Shown one piece after another: positions 53,112 to 62,399 of a DNA stretch of 64,000 nt. Source of the stretch: BP-464 sp963825415. Its GTDB lineage: Bacteria > Actinomycetota > Thermoleophilia > Solirubrobacterales > Solirubrobacteraceae. The DNA is taken from positions 806,001 through 870,000 of the forward strand of contig CAWGTD010000003.1 in NCBI GenBank assembly GCA_963825415.1. The letters run 5' to 3'. The stretch's first letter is position 1. Each line of letters starts with the position of its first letter. A program made the translations under genes and the position numbers. The notes beneath the pieces are model-generated. The model searched no databases. It was given only the letters and a program-made list of their open reading frames with translations, and was not told the origin of the DNA.

Positions 53112-54997
53112 ATGAGGTTCAAGCGCCTCGCGCTCGGCGTCTGGGTGGCCGTCTTGTTCGCGATGCTCGCGGGCGCCGGCGCACACGCGAAGTCCCCGGC
53201 CCAGTGTGGGCCGAACGATCGACCGGAGACGGGTCTGCAGGGCCAGGTGCCCTTGGCGGACCGCAGCAGCGGGCGCTCCGTCGAGGGCTACACGTGCAAC
53301 CTCACGGAGGTCGGGTTCCTGCCGAGCTCGTCGTTTGCGAACTTCGACACCTACAAGAACTGCGCGTACTACAGCGACACGATCGGGGCGGTCAACGCCG
53401 AGGGCGGAACGGTCGTGCTCGACGTCTCCGACCCGCGCAAGCCGGTCCAGACCGCCTATCTCACCGAGCGTGCGGCGGCGAACGCCGGGGAGTCGCTGCG
53501 CGTGAACCCCGAGCGGGGCCTGCTCGTGGCCGACCGCTACTACCTCGCTCAGGGCATCAGCAACGTCGACGATCCCGACGCCAACCGCGCGCTCGACGTC
53601 TACGACATCTCGAAGGACTGCCGGCATCCGAAGCTGCTCGCCGATGTCGTCATGCCGACGGCGCTCGGCCACGAGGGCTGCTTCCAGCCCGACGGGATGG
53701 TCTATTACATGGCGAGCACCGACACGATCACGCCGATCGACCTCTCCGACCCGGCGCATCCGAAGCAGCTGTCGGAACCGCAGCCGCTCGGCATCCACGG
53801 CTGCTCGACAAACGAGGACGGCACGCGCGGCTACCTCGCCGACATCGGCACCGGCCGATTGGCGATCGCCGATACCAGCGAGGTCCAGGCGCGCAAGCAG
53901 AACGCCCAGATCAAGGTGATCGGCGAGCTGCCGACGCCGGGCAACACCGGCCAGCAGTCGACGATCCTGCTCTTCTACGGCGACCACCCGTACATGCTGG
54001 ACTGGTCCGAGTACGCCGAGCTCGGCCAACCGTGCGCATCGCGCCCCGGCCGCGAGACCAATTTTGGTTATCCGCTGATCGTCGACATGGCCGACGAGCG
54101 CAACCCGAAGGTCGCCTCGAAGATCTTCAACGAGGTCACGCTTCCCGAGAACTGCGCGGCCGTCTCGGGCGATTCGGCCACCTTCCCGTCCAACGGGCTG
54201 ACCAAGGGCGACGTCTTCGGCCTCGTCGGCTCGCGCGTGTTCCTCTACGACTCGCACTACTGCTCGGTCGACCGCACGCACGACCCGACGATCGCGGCCT
54301 GCGCGACCTTCGGCTCCGGCATCCGCGTGTACGACATCCGCGACCCGCGCGGCGCCTAAGGAGATGGCCTACTTCAACCCGGGCACGACCGACTCGCCGG
54401 CCGGCGCCGTCGCGAACGCGACCGTCGGGCGCCCCGTGATCCGCAGCGACCTCGGGCAGATCTGGTTCGCCGACATCGCCAAGGGCTTCCACGTCGTGCA
54501 GTTCCGCGACGGCGTCTGGCCGTTCGCCGGCCAGGCCCCGTGCCCGCACGTGGATCGCTACCTCGCGCAGTACGACCTCGGCTACGCCGACTGCCGCGCG
54601 TCGCTACGCAAGCCGATCCAGCTGCCCACCAACCGCGTGTGCCGCAGCCGCCGCAACTTCATGATCCGCCTGCACCGCCCGGCCCGTGGTCGCCATCAAG
54701 TCGGCCCGCGTCTACGTGAACGGCAAGCGGGTCAGGGTGATTACGGCCCACCCACCCAAGCGCGTTCGTTCGCGCGTGAACCTGCGCGGGCTGCCCAAGG
54801 GCCGCTACACCATCCGCGTCGTCGTCACGACCACGCTCGGGCAGAGGATCGTCAACAAGCGCCGCTACCGGACGTGCGTGCCGAAGGCGCGGAAGACCAA
54901 CCTCAGCGCGTCGGCGCCGGCGATCCTCTACGCGGCCGGAAGAGACGCACAGCAGTACCTGTACTTCTGCCGCACCCTCGCCGCGCGTTGGCAGTAG
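53112..54997 (+). pseudogene. Secreted LVIVD-repeat propeller protein with C-terminal module, two frameshifts
   Basis: About 628 residues once repaired. ATG at 53112; signal peptide ends near AHA (about residue 26). The body is made of beta-propeller-like repeats of the LVIVD type: GGTVVLDVSDPRKPVQTAYL, ALDVYDISKDCRHPKLLADV, ITPIDLSDPAHPKQL and IRVYDIRDPR. Two one-base excesses break the frame: 54351-54352 (DPR to APKEMAYFNPG) and 54683-54685 (HRPA to VVAIKSARVYVNG). The last approximately 95 residues form the Cys-bracketed module (CRSRRNFMIRL ... RRYRTC) also present in the DUF6351 and serine-hydrolase proteins. Surface binding is likely; no active site recognised. A 14-bp hairpin spans its stop. 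Confidence 0.8.
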
Positions 54998-55010
54998 CGA
55001 GGGTGCGGCA
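54968..55010. terminator. Strong 14-bp hairpin over LVIVD-protein stop codon
   Basis: TGCCGCACCCTCGC (54968-54981) and GCGAGGGTGCGGCA (54997-55010) pair perfectly across a 15-base loop that contains most of the stop. The partner gene's stop is 16 bp beyond. The arms encode part of the protein's C-terminus. Strongest hairpin in the window. Confidence 0.7.
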
Positions 55011-55025
55011 CATCGTGAGGCCGCG

Positions 55026-56055
55026 CTAGAGCGCGACCTGGTAGATCGAGCCGGTGAGGTCGCCGGCGTAGAGCATGCCGCCGGAGATGCCGACCGCAAC
55101 CACGGGCGCGGCGAAGCCGGTCAGGAACGGGGTCGGCTTGGCCCCCTTCTTGGCCGGGATCGTCACGACCTCCGGGCCGCTCTTGCCGATCCCGCTGAAC
55201 AGCGCGACGTAGAGCGTCTGCCCCACCGCCTGGATGCCCATCGGCGAAGCGTGCTTGGGCAGCCGGATTAGCGGTTTCGCGAAGGAGCGCCTGCAATCCA
55301 GGCCCACGTTTGCGAAGCACTTCGGGAAGCCGAAGTTGGCGCCCGGTCGTGCGACGACGATCGCGTCGGCGGGGATCTTGCCCGCCTCCTGCGAGAGGAC
55401 CGACACGTAGGGGTTGCGCGAGCTGCCGACGAAGGTCATCTGCCACGGCTGCCGCAAGCCCCTGGAGACGACCTTGAAGCCGGTCCCGTCCGGCCGGATC
55501 GAGAACACCGTGTAGGGGTGGCGCGAACGGCGACTTCTTGGTGCGGCCTCGCTTGCCGACGTCCACGACGAGGCCGGCGCCGCTGTACAGGCGCCCGTCA
55601 GGTCCGAAGGCCAGGCCGTTGGCCGATGCGACCGTCTTGCGCGAGCCCGTGAAGATCGTCTTCGACGACGCGAACGACGTCCCGTTCCAGCCCGTGAGAG
55701 CGAGGATCTTGCCGGTGAGCGCCGTGGACACGTACAGCGTGCCGTCGCGATACACGAGGCCGGCGACGCCGCCGGGAATCCCGGGCAGCAGCGCGGCGGT
55801 CCCGCCGGGCGCCAGGGCGAGCACTCCGCCGCCCTTCCCGGACTCCTCGTTGCCGAACGCCCCGATGAAGATCGTGCCGTTCACGGTGTCGAACGCGAAA
55901 GAGGTCGGCGTGGACACGTCACTTGCGACGGTCGTCACGGCATTGCCGTTCGCGGCTTTCGGAGGCGGCGGCCCCTGGGCGCCGGCCGCTGCGGAGAGAA
56001 CGAGCACGCCGGCTGTAGCCAGCAGCCCGGAACGACACCATCTGGACAACGTCAT
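55026..56055 (-). pseudogene. Secreted beta-propeller, glucose/sorbosone-dehydrogenase-like, one frameshift
   Basis: About 343 residues once repaired. ATG at 56055 with a signal peptide (GLLATAGVLVLSAAAGAQG). Propeller blades show VTTVASDVSTPTSFAFDTVN, GGVLALAPGGTAALLPGIPG, GVAGLVYRDGTLYVSTALTG, ANGLAFGPDGRLYSGAG and later RPGANFGFPKCF. This resembles PQQ-dependent sugar (sorbosone) dehydrogenase or ScyD/E-like propellers; the PQQ site cannot be verified. The frame changes near 55515-55528 (a C run: PFA to HPYTVFSIRPDG). It is followed on the same strand by nothing before the LVIVD gene; the PucR gene is 86 bp upstream. Converges with the LVIVD gene over a hairpin. Confidence 0.78.
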
Positions 56056-56141
56056 TAAGTACCTCGCTGGATCGATGACTTGAGTCCGACTCGCGCGGAT
56101 CCTTGCGGATCGGAGGCGCCGGCGTCAGCGGGCTGCCCCGA

Positions 56142-57401
56142 TCAGCCGGCCGGCTGAGCGTCGAGTCGCAGGCTGAGCGCCAGGAAGACGATGTCGCGCG
56201 GCGTGCGCGGGTCGCGGCCCGTGAGCCGGCGGATGCGGTCGAGCCGGTAGAGGATCGTGTTGTTGTGGACGTGCATCGCCCGGGCCGCGCGGGTGGCGGA
56301 GAAGCCCGCGTCGATGTAGGCGCGCAGCGTGTCGACGAGCGCGGCGTTGCGGAGCGCGTCGTACTCGCGCAACGGGTCGAGCGCCGCGGCGATCACCCGA
56401 CCGGCGTTCTCGTTCGCGCGCAGCAGGTGGTCCACGAGCACGTCGTCGTAGACGACGGCGTGGTCGCGCTCGCCGGTGCGCATCGCGAACACCGCGGCCT
56501 CGCGGGCCTCGGAGTAGGCGGCCGGCACGTCTGTGGATTGCTGGCACCAGTGCCCGACGCCGACGGACATCCCCAGCACGTCGAGCTGGGCCGCCGCGTC
56601 GTGCGCGGCCTGGGTCGCTCGCTCGGCGTCCCCCGGGGTGGGTGCCGGGCACAGGCAGACGACTTCGCCCTCGCGCACGCCGACGAGCGCGCCGGCCGCA
56701 TCCGCATGCCGCAGCACGTTCTCGCGCAGGATCTTGGCGGCCCTGCGCAGCGTTCGCGGACGCTGTTCGGTGGGGTCGGCCAGGTCGTCGTCACCCACGG
56801 GAGCGCGTGCCACGATGACCACGTTCTCCTCGAGCAGATCGATGCCGAGGATGCGCGCGTCGCGGACGCTCGAGGCAGACGCGGCGCGGCCCGCGAGCAC
56901 CGCGTCGAGCAGGCTCCGGCTGACGATCTCGCGATCGCCGCTGACGTCCTCGAGCTCGTCGAGGTAGGTCTGCGTGACCACGCTGATGAGCTCGTGCGCG
57001 AAGCGCATGACGATGGCGCCACCGCGGATCGCCGCCTGGAGCTCCTCGGGATGCTCAGGTTCCGCACAGGCGGCCAGTGCCTCGAAGACCTCCTCGCCGA
57101 ACAGGCGAAATGCGTGCTGGATCGAGGGCAGCGCCACGCCCTGGTGCGGCCGGCGGGCGAACAGCTCCTGCAACGCGGAGAGCTGCTCCGGCGTGGGGGA
57201 CGCCGAGTTCGCCGCGATGTTGTCCAGGACATTGGACAGGCACCGCCGGGTGACGTTGAGCACGTCGTCCTCGATGAACTCCGGGTCGCTCGCCGCGTAG
57301 TCGACGATCTCGGCCTGGTAGCGGCGCGTGATCGCCCTCGCGAGCTCCTCTTCCTCAAGCCTGAGCCGCGCTGCGAGTGTCGCCATGGCGTTCTGCGTCA
57401 C
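56142..57401 (-). CDS. PucR-family transcription regulator
   Basis: 419 residues from GTG at 57401 (ATG at 57386 is also possible). A helical N-terminal domain (RsbR_N-like, about 1-155) precedes a GGDEF-like CdaR domain (about 160-290, with DLLEENVVIVARAPVGDD). The C-terminal PucR HTH (about 355-410) contains LVDTLRAYIDAGFSATRAAR, MHVHNNTILYRLDRIRRLTG, the hallmark of the family. Such regulators control catabolism of purines, amino acids or organic compounds. Its neighbours are DUF6351 and serine-hydrolase genes on the same strand, so it may regulate them. The stop is inside a 16-bp palindrome (56142-56157). Confidence 0.9.
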   Translation of the reverse strand: MTQNAMATLAARLRLEEEELARAITRRYQAEIVDYAASDPEFIEDDVLNVTRRCLSNVLDNIAANSASPTPEQLSALQELFARRPHQGVALPSIQHAFRLFGEEVFEALAACAEPEHPEELQAAIRGGAIVMRFAHELISVVTQTYLDELEDVSGDREIVSRSLLDAVLAGRAASASSVRDARILGIDLLEENVVIVARAPVGDDDLADPTEQRPRTLRRAAKILRENVLRHADAAGALVGVREGEVVCLCPAPTPGDAERATQAAHDAAAQLDVLGMSVGVGHWCQQSTDVPAAYSEAREAAVFAMRTGERDHAVVYDDVLVDHLLRANENAGRVIAAALDPLREYDALRNAALVDTLRAYIDAGFSATRAARAMHVHNNTILYRLDRIRRLTGRDPRTPRDIVFLALSLRLDAQPAG

Positions 57402-57446
57402 GTCGCGGAACGTACAAGAGCTGGTGCTCGATTTTGGAGATTCTGC

Positions 57447-59888
57447 TCAGTAGGCCCGCGTCTTGGCGGGTGCCCGCCTCTTCTTGACACAGAGCCGGTA
57501 GGTGTGGCGGGAGCGCAGCGTCACCCGATGGCCCTTGCGCACGGCCTGGGTCTTCACCAGCACGCGCACCTTCCCGGGCTTGCGACCGCGGAAGCTCAAC
57601 GACACGGACCTGTGGGCGCCGCGCAGGGTCTTGGCCCTGCGGCCGTCGACGTAGATCGCGATCGAGCGCACGCGGGTGCCCTTCCTGGCGTGGATGCGCA
57701 GCTTCACCTTGCGCCTGCTGCGGCACGTGCGCCGAGCGGCGCCCGGCGCCGCCCTCGGGGCGAACGGGACCGACCGCGGCACGGGACCCAGCGGCTTGCC
57801 GCCCGGGCCGTCCTCGTAGGTCATCCACGGGATCGAGTGCTGCTGGCCCACGGCGGGCTTGGTGTAGTCGCAGACGCCGTTGGGGAAGGTCTTGCGCAGT
57901 GCCGCCAGTTGGGCGTCGCTCAGAACCGCCGGCAGGTAGTCCTCGGGATTGATCGGGCTCAGCGCGCACTGGATGACGTCGTCCGTCGCGGGCGCACCGG
58001 CAGCGGGCCGGGTCAGGCTGTAGAACGGATAGAGGCTGTTGCACTGCCCCGGGTCGGTGATCTCCTGATTGCTGCTGGGCGGAGACGGGGTACCTGGCGC
58101 CGCCGGGCCGAACGTGCCCGCGAAGCAGGCGTCGACAGCGTCCAGCGGCTTGTCGAGCACGACCTTCTGGGCCTTCGGAATCTCGCGGGTGTCGGCCTCG
58201 ATCCGCGCCAGCCACCTGTCGAGCAGCAGGAACGACTTGAGCTCGATCTCCTGGGGCGGCCCCACGCCGACGATCGGCACGCCGTTGTTCCACGTCCAGA
58301 CGATCTGGTTGCCGTGGTGGCCGTTGGTCCGATCCAGCCGTGCGCGCAGCTTCGTGGAGTTGCCGCTGGTGTGGATCTCGGCGCTCTCGTTGTAGGCCCG
58401 CAGGTCGATGATCGGCACGTCCTCGACCCACTTGGCGTCCATCACCGCGCCGCTGCGGTAGGCGATCGAGGCCGTGTTCTCGTCGACCACGTTGCGAGCG
58501 GCCTGGGGCTTGCCGTCGATCGTGATGCCGCCGATCTTCTGGTTGAGATCGACGAACTCGTCGGGTGTTATCTGCCCGGATCGCAGCGCGACGAGGCCGT
58601 ATTGGACCCCCTCGTTGCCCCAGGGCACATTGGCGAACCCGTGGCCGATCTTCTTCTCCGGCGCGGTCCACTGGCTCGCGGGCCGCAGGCCGAAGATCGA
58701 CTTCATGTAGTCGGCGATCGTGCAGCGCACGCCGCCGGGGTTCGTGTCCGGGTTGTAGACCTGGTCCGCGGGGAGATTGCAGTGATCGGCGTTCGTCGGG
58801 TCGGTGTAGCCGTAGAACGTCGCGTCCCAGGCCGCGCAGTTGCTGGGCTCCTTGTGACCGTCGATCGCCGGCGCCCAATGCGCCAGCGGAGCGCCCCCGG
58901 GCGCCTGGCCCGAGAAGTAGTGCACGAACAGCCCGCAGTCGAAGACGTCGGCCGCGGTGGTCCACAGGTCGACGAACGTGCAGTTGGGCTGCAGCCCGTC
59001 GAGCAGCCCGGGATACATCGCCTCGTCCATCAGCTGGTAGGAGCCGCCCGAGCAACCTTGGGCCATCGTGTAACGGATCGGGCCGTAGGACTCGACGATG
59101 TGTTCCTTGAGCATCATGAACGACTCGGTCGAGACGACGTCGTTGGTGTTCTCGCCGTGGATCTGCAGGCCGTTGTTGGCGACCATGAAGCCGCGCGAGA
59201 GCGCCTTCTCGTCGAGCACCGGCGACGCGCTGGGCTGGGAGTAGTGGGGGGCGGTGTTGGGGCCGAACGTCGTCAGCAGCTTGTGGTTCCAGGCCCCGCC
59301 GTCAAGCACGGCGATCGCATAGGAGCCGCGGTCCTGCACGCCGTTCTCCACGCGGACGATGTAGGGAACCTCTTTGCCCTGATCGGTCGTCGTCGTCGCG
59401 ATGCTGGCCGCTGCCGGCGGGTTCTTGGGGTCGTAGCTGCTGAAGGTCCCGCTGATCGCGTCCTTGTACTGGTAGGAGACCTCCGTCGGCCTGTTGCACT
59501 GTGCGTCCAGGGCGCCGTCCTGGCAGATCCACGGCTGGATCTGCGCGCCCGCGAACACCGGTCCGCCGATCGGGTGGTTGGTGATCGTGATCCGGGCGCC
59601 GCGGCCGTCGGCGAGCGTCGCGGTCACGACGTTGGGACCGACGGCGAGGCCGTCGATCAGCCCGACGCCATCGGGCCCGAACCTGCCGGTCACGTCGCGA
59701 TCGCCGACCGTGACCTCGAGCGGGATCCCGGCCGCGTCGCTCGGGCGCGTGACGCCGACCAGCGCGTCGCCGCCGGAGATCACGTCCGCCCGGTTGGACA
59801 GCACCTCGATCCGGACGTCACCGCCGGCGGCCTGCGCCGGCGCGGACAGCGCCAGCGTCCCCAGCACGACCAGCACCCCACGGCGCAT
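57447..59888 (-). CDS. DUF6351 secreted protein, putative alpha/beta-hydrolase
   Basis: 813 residues from ATG at 59888, with a signal peptide ending near AQA (about 19). DUF6351 spans most of the protein: N-terminal beta domain VEVLSNRADVISGGDALVGV-like (IEVLSNRADVISGGDALVG), then GPIRYTMAQGCSGGSYQ, whose GCSGGS looks like a nucleophile elbow. Later GHHGNQIVWTWNNG could carry the catalytic His. The family's function is not established. The last 90 residues are the shared module CRSRRKVKLRI ... HTYRLC. The ATG overlaps the stop of the upstream serine hydrolase (TAATG), so the two are coupled. The PucR gene is 45 bp downstream. Confidence 0.83.
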   Translation of the reverse strand: MRRGVLVVLGTLALSAPAQAAGGDVRIEVLSNRADVISGGDALVGVTRPSDAAGIPLEVTVGDRDVTGRFGPDGVGLIDGLAVGPNVVTATLADGRGARITITNHPIGGPVFAGAQIQPWICQDGALDAQCNRPTEVSYQYKDAISGTFSSYDPKNPPAAASIATTTTDQGKEVPYIVRVENGVQDRGSYAIAVLDGGAWNHKLLTTFGPNTAPHYSQPSASPVLDEKALSRGFMVANNGLQIHGENTNDVVSTESFMMLKEHIVESYGPIRYTMAQGCSGGSYQLMDEAMYPGLLDGLQPNCTFVDLWTTAADVFDCGLFVHYFSGQAPGGAPLAHWAPAIDGHKEPSNCAAWDATFYGYTDPTNADHCNLPADQVYNPDTNPGGVRCTIADYMKSIFGLRPASQWTAPEKKIGHGFANVPWGNEGVQYGLVALRSGQITPDEFVDLNQKIGGITIDGKPQAARNVVDENTASIAYRSGAVMDAKWVEDVPIIDLRAYNESAEIHTSGNSTKLRARLDRTNGHHGNQIVWTWNNGVPIVGVGPPQEIELKSFLLLDRWLARIEADTREIPKAQKVVLDKPLDAVDACFAGTFGPAAPGTPSPPSSNQEITDPGQCNSLYPFYSLTRPAAGAPATDDVIQCALSPINPEDYLPAVLSDAQLAALRKTFPNGVCDYTKPAVGQQHSIPWMTYEDGPGGKPLGPVPRSVPFAPRAAPGAARRTCRSRRKVKLRIHARKGTRVRSIAIYVDGRRAKTLRGAHRSVSLSFRGRKPGKVRVLVKTQAVRKGHRVTLRSRHTYRLCVKKRRAPAKTRAY

Positions 59889-61477
59889 TACCGGACCCCT
59901 CCGCGTTTTGGCTTGCACGTCCGGTAGGCGCGCGTCTGGCGATAGCCGGCGCTCTTACGACCCTTCTTTCCCCTGACGACGATGCGCACGACGGCCAGAC
60001 CCGGGCCCCGCCCTCGCAGGTCGATCACGGCCCGGATCCGCTTGCCGCGCAGGATGCGGGCCCGAACCCCGTCGACAAGGACCGAGACGCGCTTGATCTT
60101 CAACCCCCGCGGCCGGCGGAGGTGGATCGTGAACTTCCTCCTGCTCGTGCAGGTCGACTTCACCTTGGCCGGCGCCGCCGGCGCCGCCTTCTGGCTCTCC
60201 TTGAACCAGGGCTCGCGCAGGTCCGGGGCATAGTCGCTGCGCCGGTAGGCCGCGCAGAAGCCCGCCTCGTCGTCCTTGTACACAGGATCGAACTTGAGCA
60301 TCGCCGGGCGCATCGCGTTCCACACGGTCTTGTGGCCGGAGAACTGGTCGACGAGGACCCCGCCGTCGTTCACGCTCCCCGCGCCGTTGCGGATCGCGAT
60401 CACCGTGTCGACGCCGCGGTAGATGATGAACTTCTGGCCGCCGGTCCCGCTGGCGAACACGTGGGCGATGTCGTAGGGCTGCGCGCGGTTCTCCGGAACC
60501 CCGTTGTTGGAGTTCGGCCACTCGTACAGCGGGCGGTGGGGATAGCTCGGCCACTCACCGAACGGAGCGCAGTAGAGGTCGGCGGTGCTCGTCGGCCACG
60601 ACCAGCCCTGGGCCGCGTTGACGTAGGTCAGATAGCCGTAGCCGGTGTTGACGTCCTCGAACGAGGGGTGCGTCATCTTGTACAGCCACTCCTCGCTGAT
60701 GATCCGCTTGCCCTGCCAGACCCCGCGCTGGAGCACGAGCTGCCCCAGTCGAGCCAGGTCGCGGACGTTCGACATGAGGTTGCCGGCGATCTGCTCGCCG
60801 GCCCAGCTGCTGTCCTTCATGCCGAGCGGATCGAAGAGCTCCTTCTGCGCGAACTCGACGCTGTCCTTCGCGCCCCCGAACCTGTCCGGCTCTGCCGCGA
60901 TCGCCTTGTCCATGACGCCGACAAGCGTGTTGATCTCGCGCGAGCCGAGGGTGTCGTAGCTCCAGGCGCCCTTCTTGCCGGGACCCAGGTCGGCGTTCGT
61001 GGAGACCATGCCCAGGATGTGCACCATCCGCGCCTGCGGGTTGATCGTCCCCTGGGCGTTGGTCATCTGCTCGGGAGGGATCCAGTCGACCGCCTTGGAG
61101 GTGTCCGACAGCACGCTGCTGCGATCGACCACCATCCCGAAGAGCATCGCGCCGAAGGTCTTGGTGACCGAGTAGACCTGGTAGATCTCGGTCGTGCCGT
61201 CCGGCTGGGCGCCCCCCTCCCAGCAGAGCTTCCCGTGGCGGATCACGACGAACGGGGTGGCCTGCAGCTGCGGCGACGCCGCGTCGAGCACGTCGGGATC
61301 CAGCCCGCACTGGGCAGCGATCTGGTCCCGTGGGACCGCAGACCATGGAGCCGTGCCCGGATCCTGCGTCCCCGGCTCCTGCGCGTGGGCGGCGGCCGGC
61401 AGCGCAACCGCCATCGCAAGCAGCGCAAGACGCCCGCCACGAAGCACTGCCCGAACGCCCTCCCGCGAGCCAAGCAT
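59888..61477 (-). CDS. Secreted serine hydrolase (class C beta-lactamase family)
   Basis: 529 residues from ATG at 61477; a longer frame starts at 61537 but lacks a signal-like start. The signal peptide is near ALLAMAVALPAAAHA. The SxxK motif is YSVTKTFG (Ser-Val-Thr-Lys), with the conserved Tyr in WSYDTLGSREIN as general base, and GTGGQKFIIYRGVDT as third motif. This resembles 6-aminohexanoate-dimer-hydrolase/CubicO-type enzymes more than true beta-lactamases. The C-terminal 90 residues are the shared module CTSRRKFTIHL ... RAYRTC. Its stop overlaps the DUF6351 start. Substrate unknown; both are probably exported together. Confidence 0.86.
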   Translation of the reverse strand: MLGSREGVRAVLRGGRLALLAMAVALPAAAHAQEPGTQDPGTAPWSAVPRDQIAAQCGLDPDVLDAASPQLQATPFVVIRHGKLCWEGGAQPDGTTEIYQVYSVTKTFGAMLFGMVVDRSSVLSDTSKAVDWIPPEQMTNAQGTINPQARMVHILGMVSTNADLGPGKKGAWSYDTLGSREINTLVGVMDKAIAAEPDRFGGAKDSVEFAQKELFDPLGMKDSSWAGEQIAGNLMSNVRDLARLGQLVLQRGVWQGKRIISEEWLYKMTHPSFEDVNTGYGYLTYVNAAQGWSWPTSTADLYCAPFGEWPSYPHRPLYEWPNSNNGVPENRAQPYDIAHVFASGTGGQKFIIYRGVDTVIAIRNGAGSVNDGGVLVDQFSGHKTVWNAMRPAMLKFDPVYKDDEAGFCAAYRRSDYAPDLREPWFKESQKAAPAAPAKVKSTCTSRRKFTIHLRRPRGLKIKRVSVLVDGVRARILRGKRIRAVIDLRGRGPGLAVVRIVVRGKKGRKSAGYRQTRAYRTCKPKRGGVR

Positions 61478-61579
61478 CACATGAAGTGTGGCGCGGCGGG
61501 CCCCGAATGTCTCTTCAGGAAACCACCAAATTCGCACCCCTGGGGTTGTGCGTATTGACGGTCATCCCTCCTCGCCTAC

Positions 61580-61873
61580 TCAGCCAGAGGGAGCCTCCAT
61601 CTCGACCTTGACCTCGCACATGTCGACCGACGCGCGCGTACCGGGCGTGTCGGAGGAGTCCATCGCGGCGAAGACCTGGGCCCCCGCCTCCATGTCCTGC
61701 ATCGTCTCGAAGTACTGCAGGACGACGGCGGTGCCCTGCGACTCGTCGATAAGCACCTTGACACCGGTCGACTTGACGCCCTCCGGCGGGCCGTCCGACT
61801 CGCTGATACGGGTTTGGATCGCTTCGATCCGCTCCGTCGAGACATCGGTGAACCTCACAACACGCACGAACAT
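61580..61873 (-). CDS. Small ABM-like (dimeric alpha/beta-barrel) protein
   Basis: 97 residues from ATG at 61873. The pattern MFVRVVRFTDVSTERIEAIQ, a helix, then GVKVLIDESQGTAVVLQYFE and DMEAGAQVFAAMD, then VDMCEVKVEMEAPSG fits the ferredoxin-like fold of antibiotic-biosynthesis-monooxygenase and related heme- or flavin-free small proteins. No catalytic residue can be named. It lies 39 bp after the lipoprotein gene and 102 bp before the serine hydrolase, so it may share the transcript of the lipoprotein. The function is not known; homologues are often called hypothetical. Confidence 0.7.
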   Translation of the reverse strand: MFVRVVRFTDVSTERIEAIQTRISESDGPPEGVKSTGVKVLIDESQGTAVVLQYFETMQDMEAGAQVFAAMDSSDTPGTRASVDMCEVKVEMEAPSG

Positions 61874-61912
61874 CCGGACACCTCCTCAGTCGGGTACGAA
61901 GACCCTATTCCG

Positions 61913-62395
61913 TTACGGCCGTCGCTTGCCGTCGGGTCCGATGACCCACCACAGGCCACCGTTGAGGTTCACGTTGTGGCAGAGCACCTGGCCCGGCCCC
62001 TCGTGCGCGTAGTAGTAGAGCGGGTGGTCGGCATATGTGACCTGAAGCTTGCCGTCGCGCCGCTTGACGGTGCCGAGCAGCGAGGCGTTGACTCCTTTGC
62101 CCGCGACGGGAGCACCCTCGGTGAACACGGGGGGCCACGCCTCGGCGCATTCGTCGTAGCAGACCGGTTCGCCCTTCGGCTCCCTCTCGAAGATGTAGAT
62201 CGCCTGGCGTTCGGAGTCGTAGATCATCTCGCCGAACTCCGAGTCCCCGACCGTGACGGTGGTGGCCTTGGCCGCCGCATCCCCGCCCTGTCGGCCGGGG
62301 GTGGCGGGCGTCTTGTCGTCGCTGCCGCATCCGGCCGTGCCCAGCAGTGCGGAGATCAGGACCGCGAGCGCACAGGCAAGAGGCCTCCCGCGCAA
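61913..62395 (-). CDS. Secreted-repeat (COG4315-like) lipoprotein
   Basis: 160 residues from TTG at 62395, 4 bp after the haloperoxidase stop. Signal peptide with lipobox TAGC (cysteine about 23) followed by GSDDK. The mature part contains the two-unit pattern of COG4315 lipoproteins: SEFGEMIYDSERQAIYIFE, then CYDECAEAWPPVFTEGAPVA and, in the second half, LQVTYADHPLYYYAHEGPG. These proteins have unknown function; the Cys-Cys pair (CYDEC) and aromatic repeats are conserved. TTG is chosen because no ATG/GTG gives a complete signal peptide. It belongs to an operon with the haloperoxidase and ASPIC genes. Confidence 0.82.
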   Translation of the reverse strand: MRGRPLACALAVLISALLGTAGCGSDDKTPATPGRQGGDAAAKATTVTVGDSEFGEMIYDSERQAIYIFEREPKGEPVCYDECAEAWPPVFTEGAPVAGKGVNASLLGTVKRRDGKLQVTYADHPLYYYAHEGPGQVLCHNVNLNGGLWWVIGPDGKRRP

Positions 62396-62399
62396 CGAC

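Noticed and set aside
56103..59927. Plus-strand open frame of 1,274 codons opposite PucR and DUF6351
   Set aside because: High-GC antisense shadow. Both minus-strand genes have clear domains, signal peptide or HTH.
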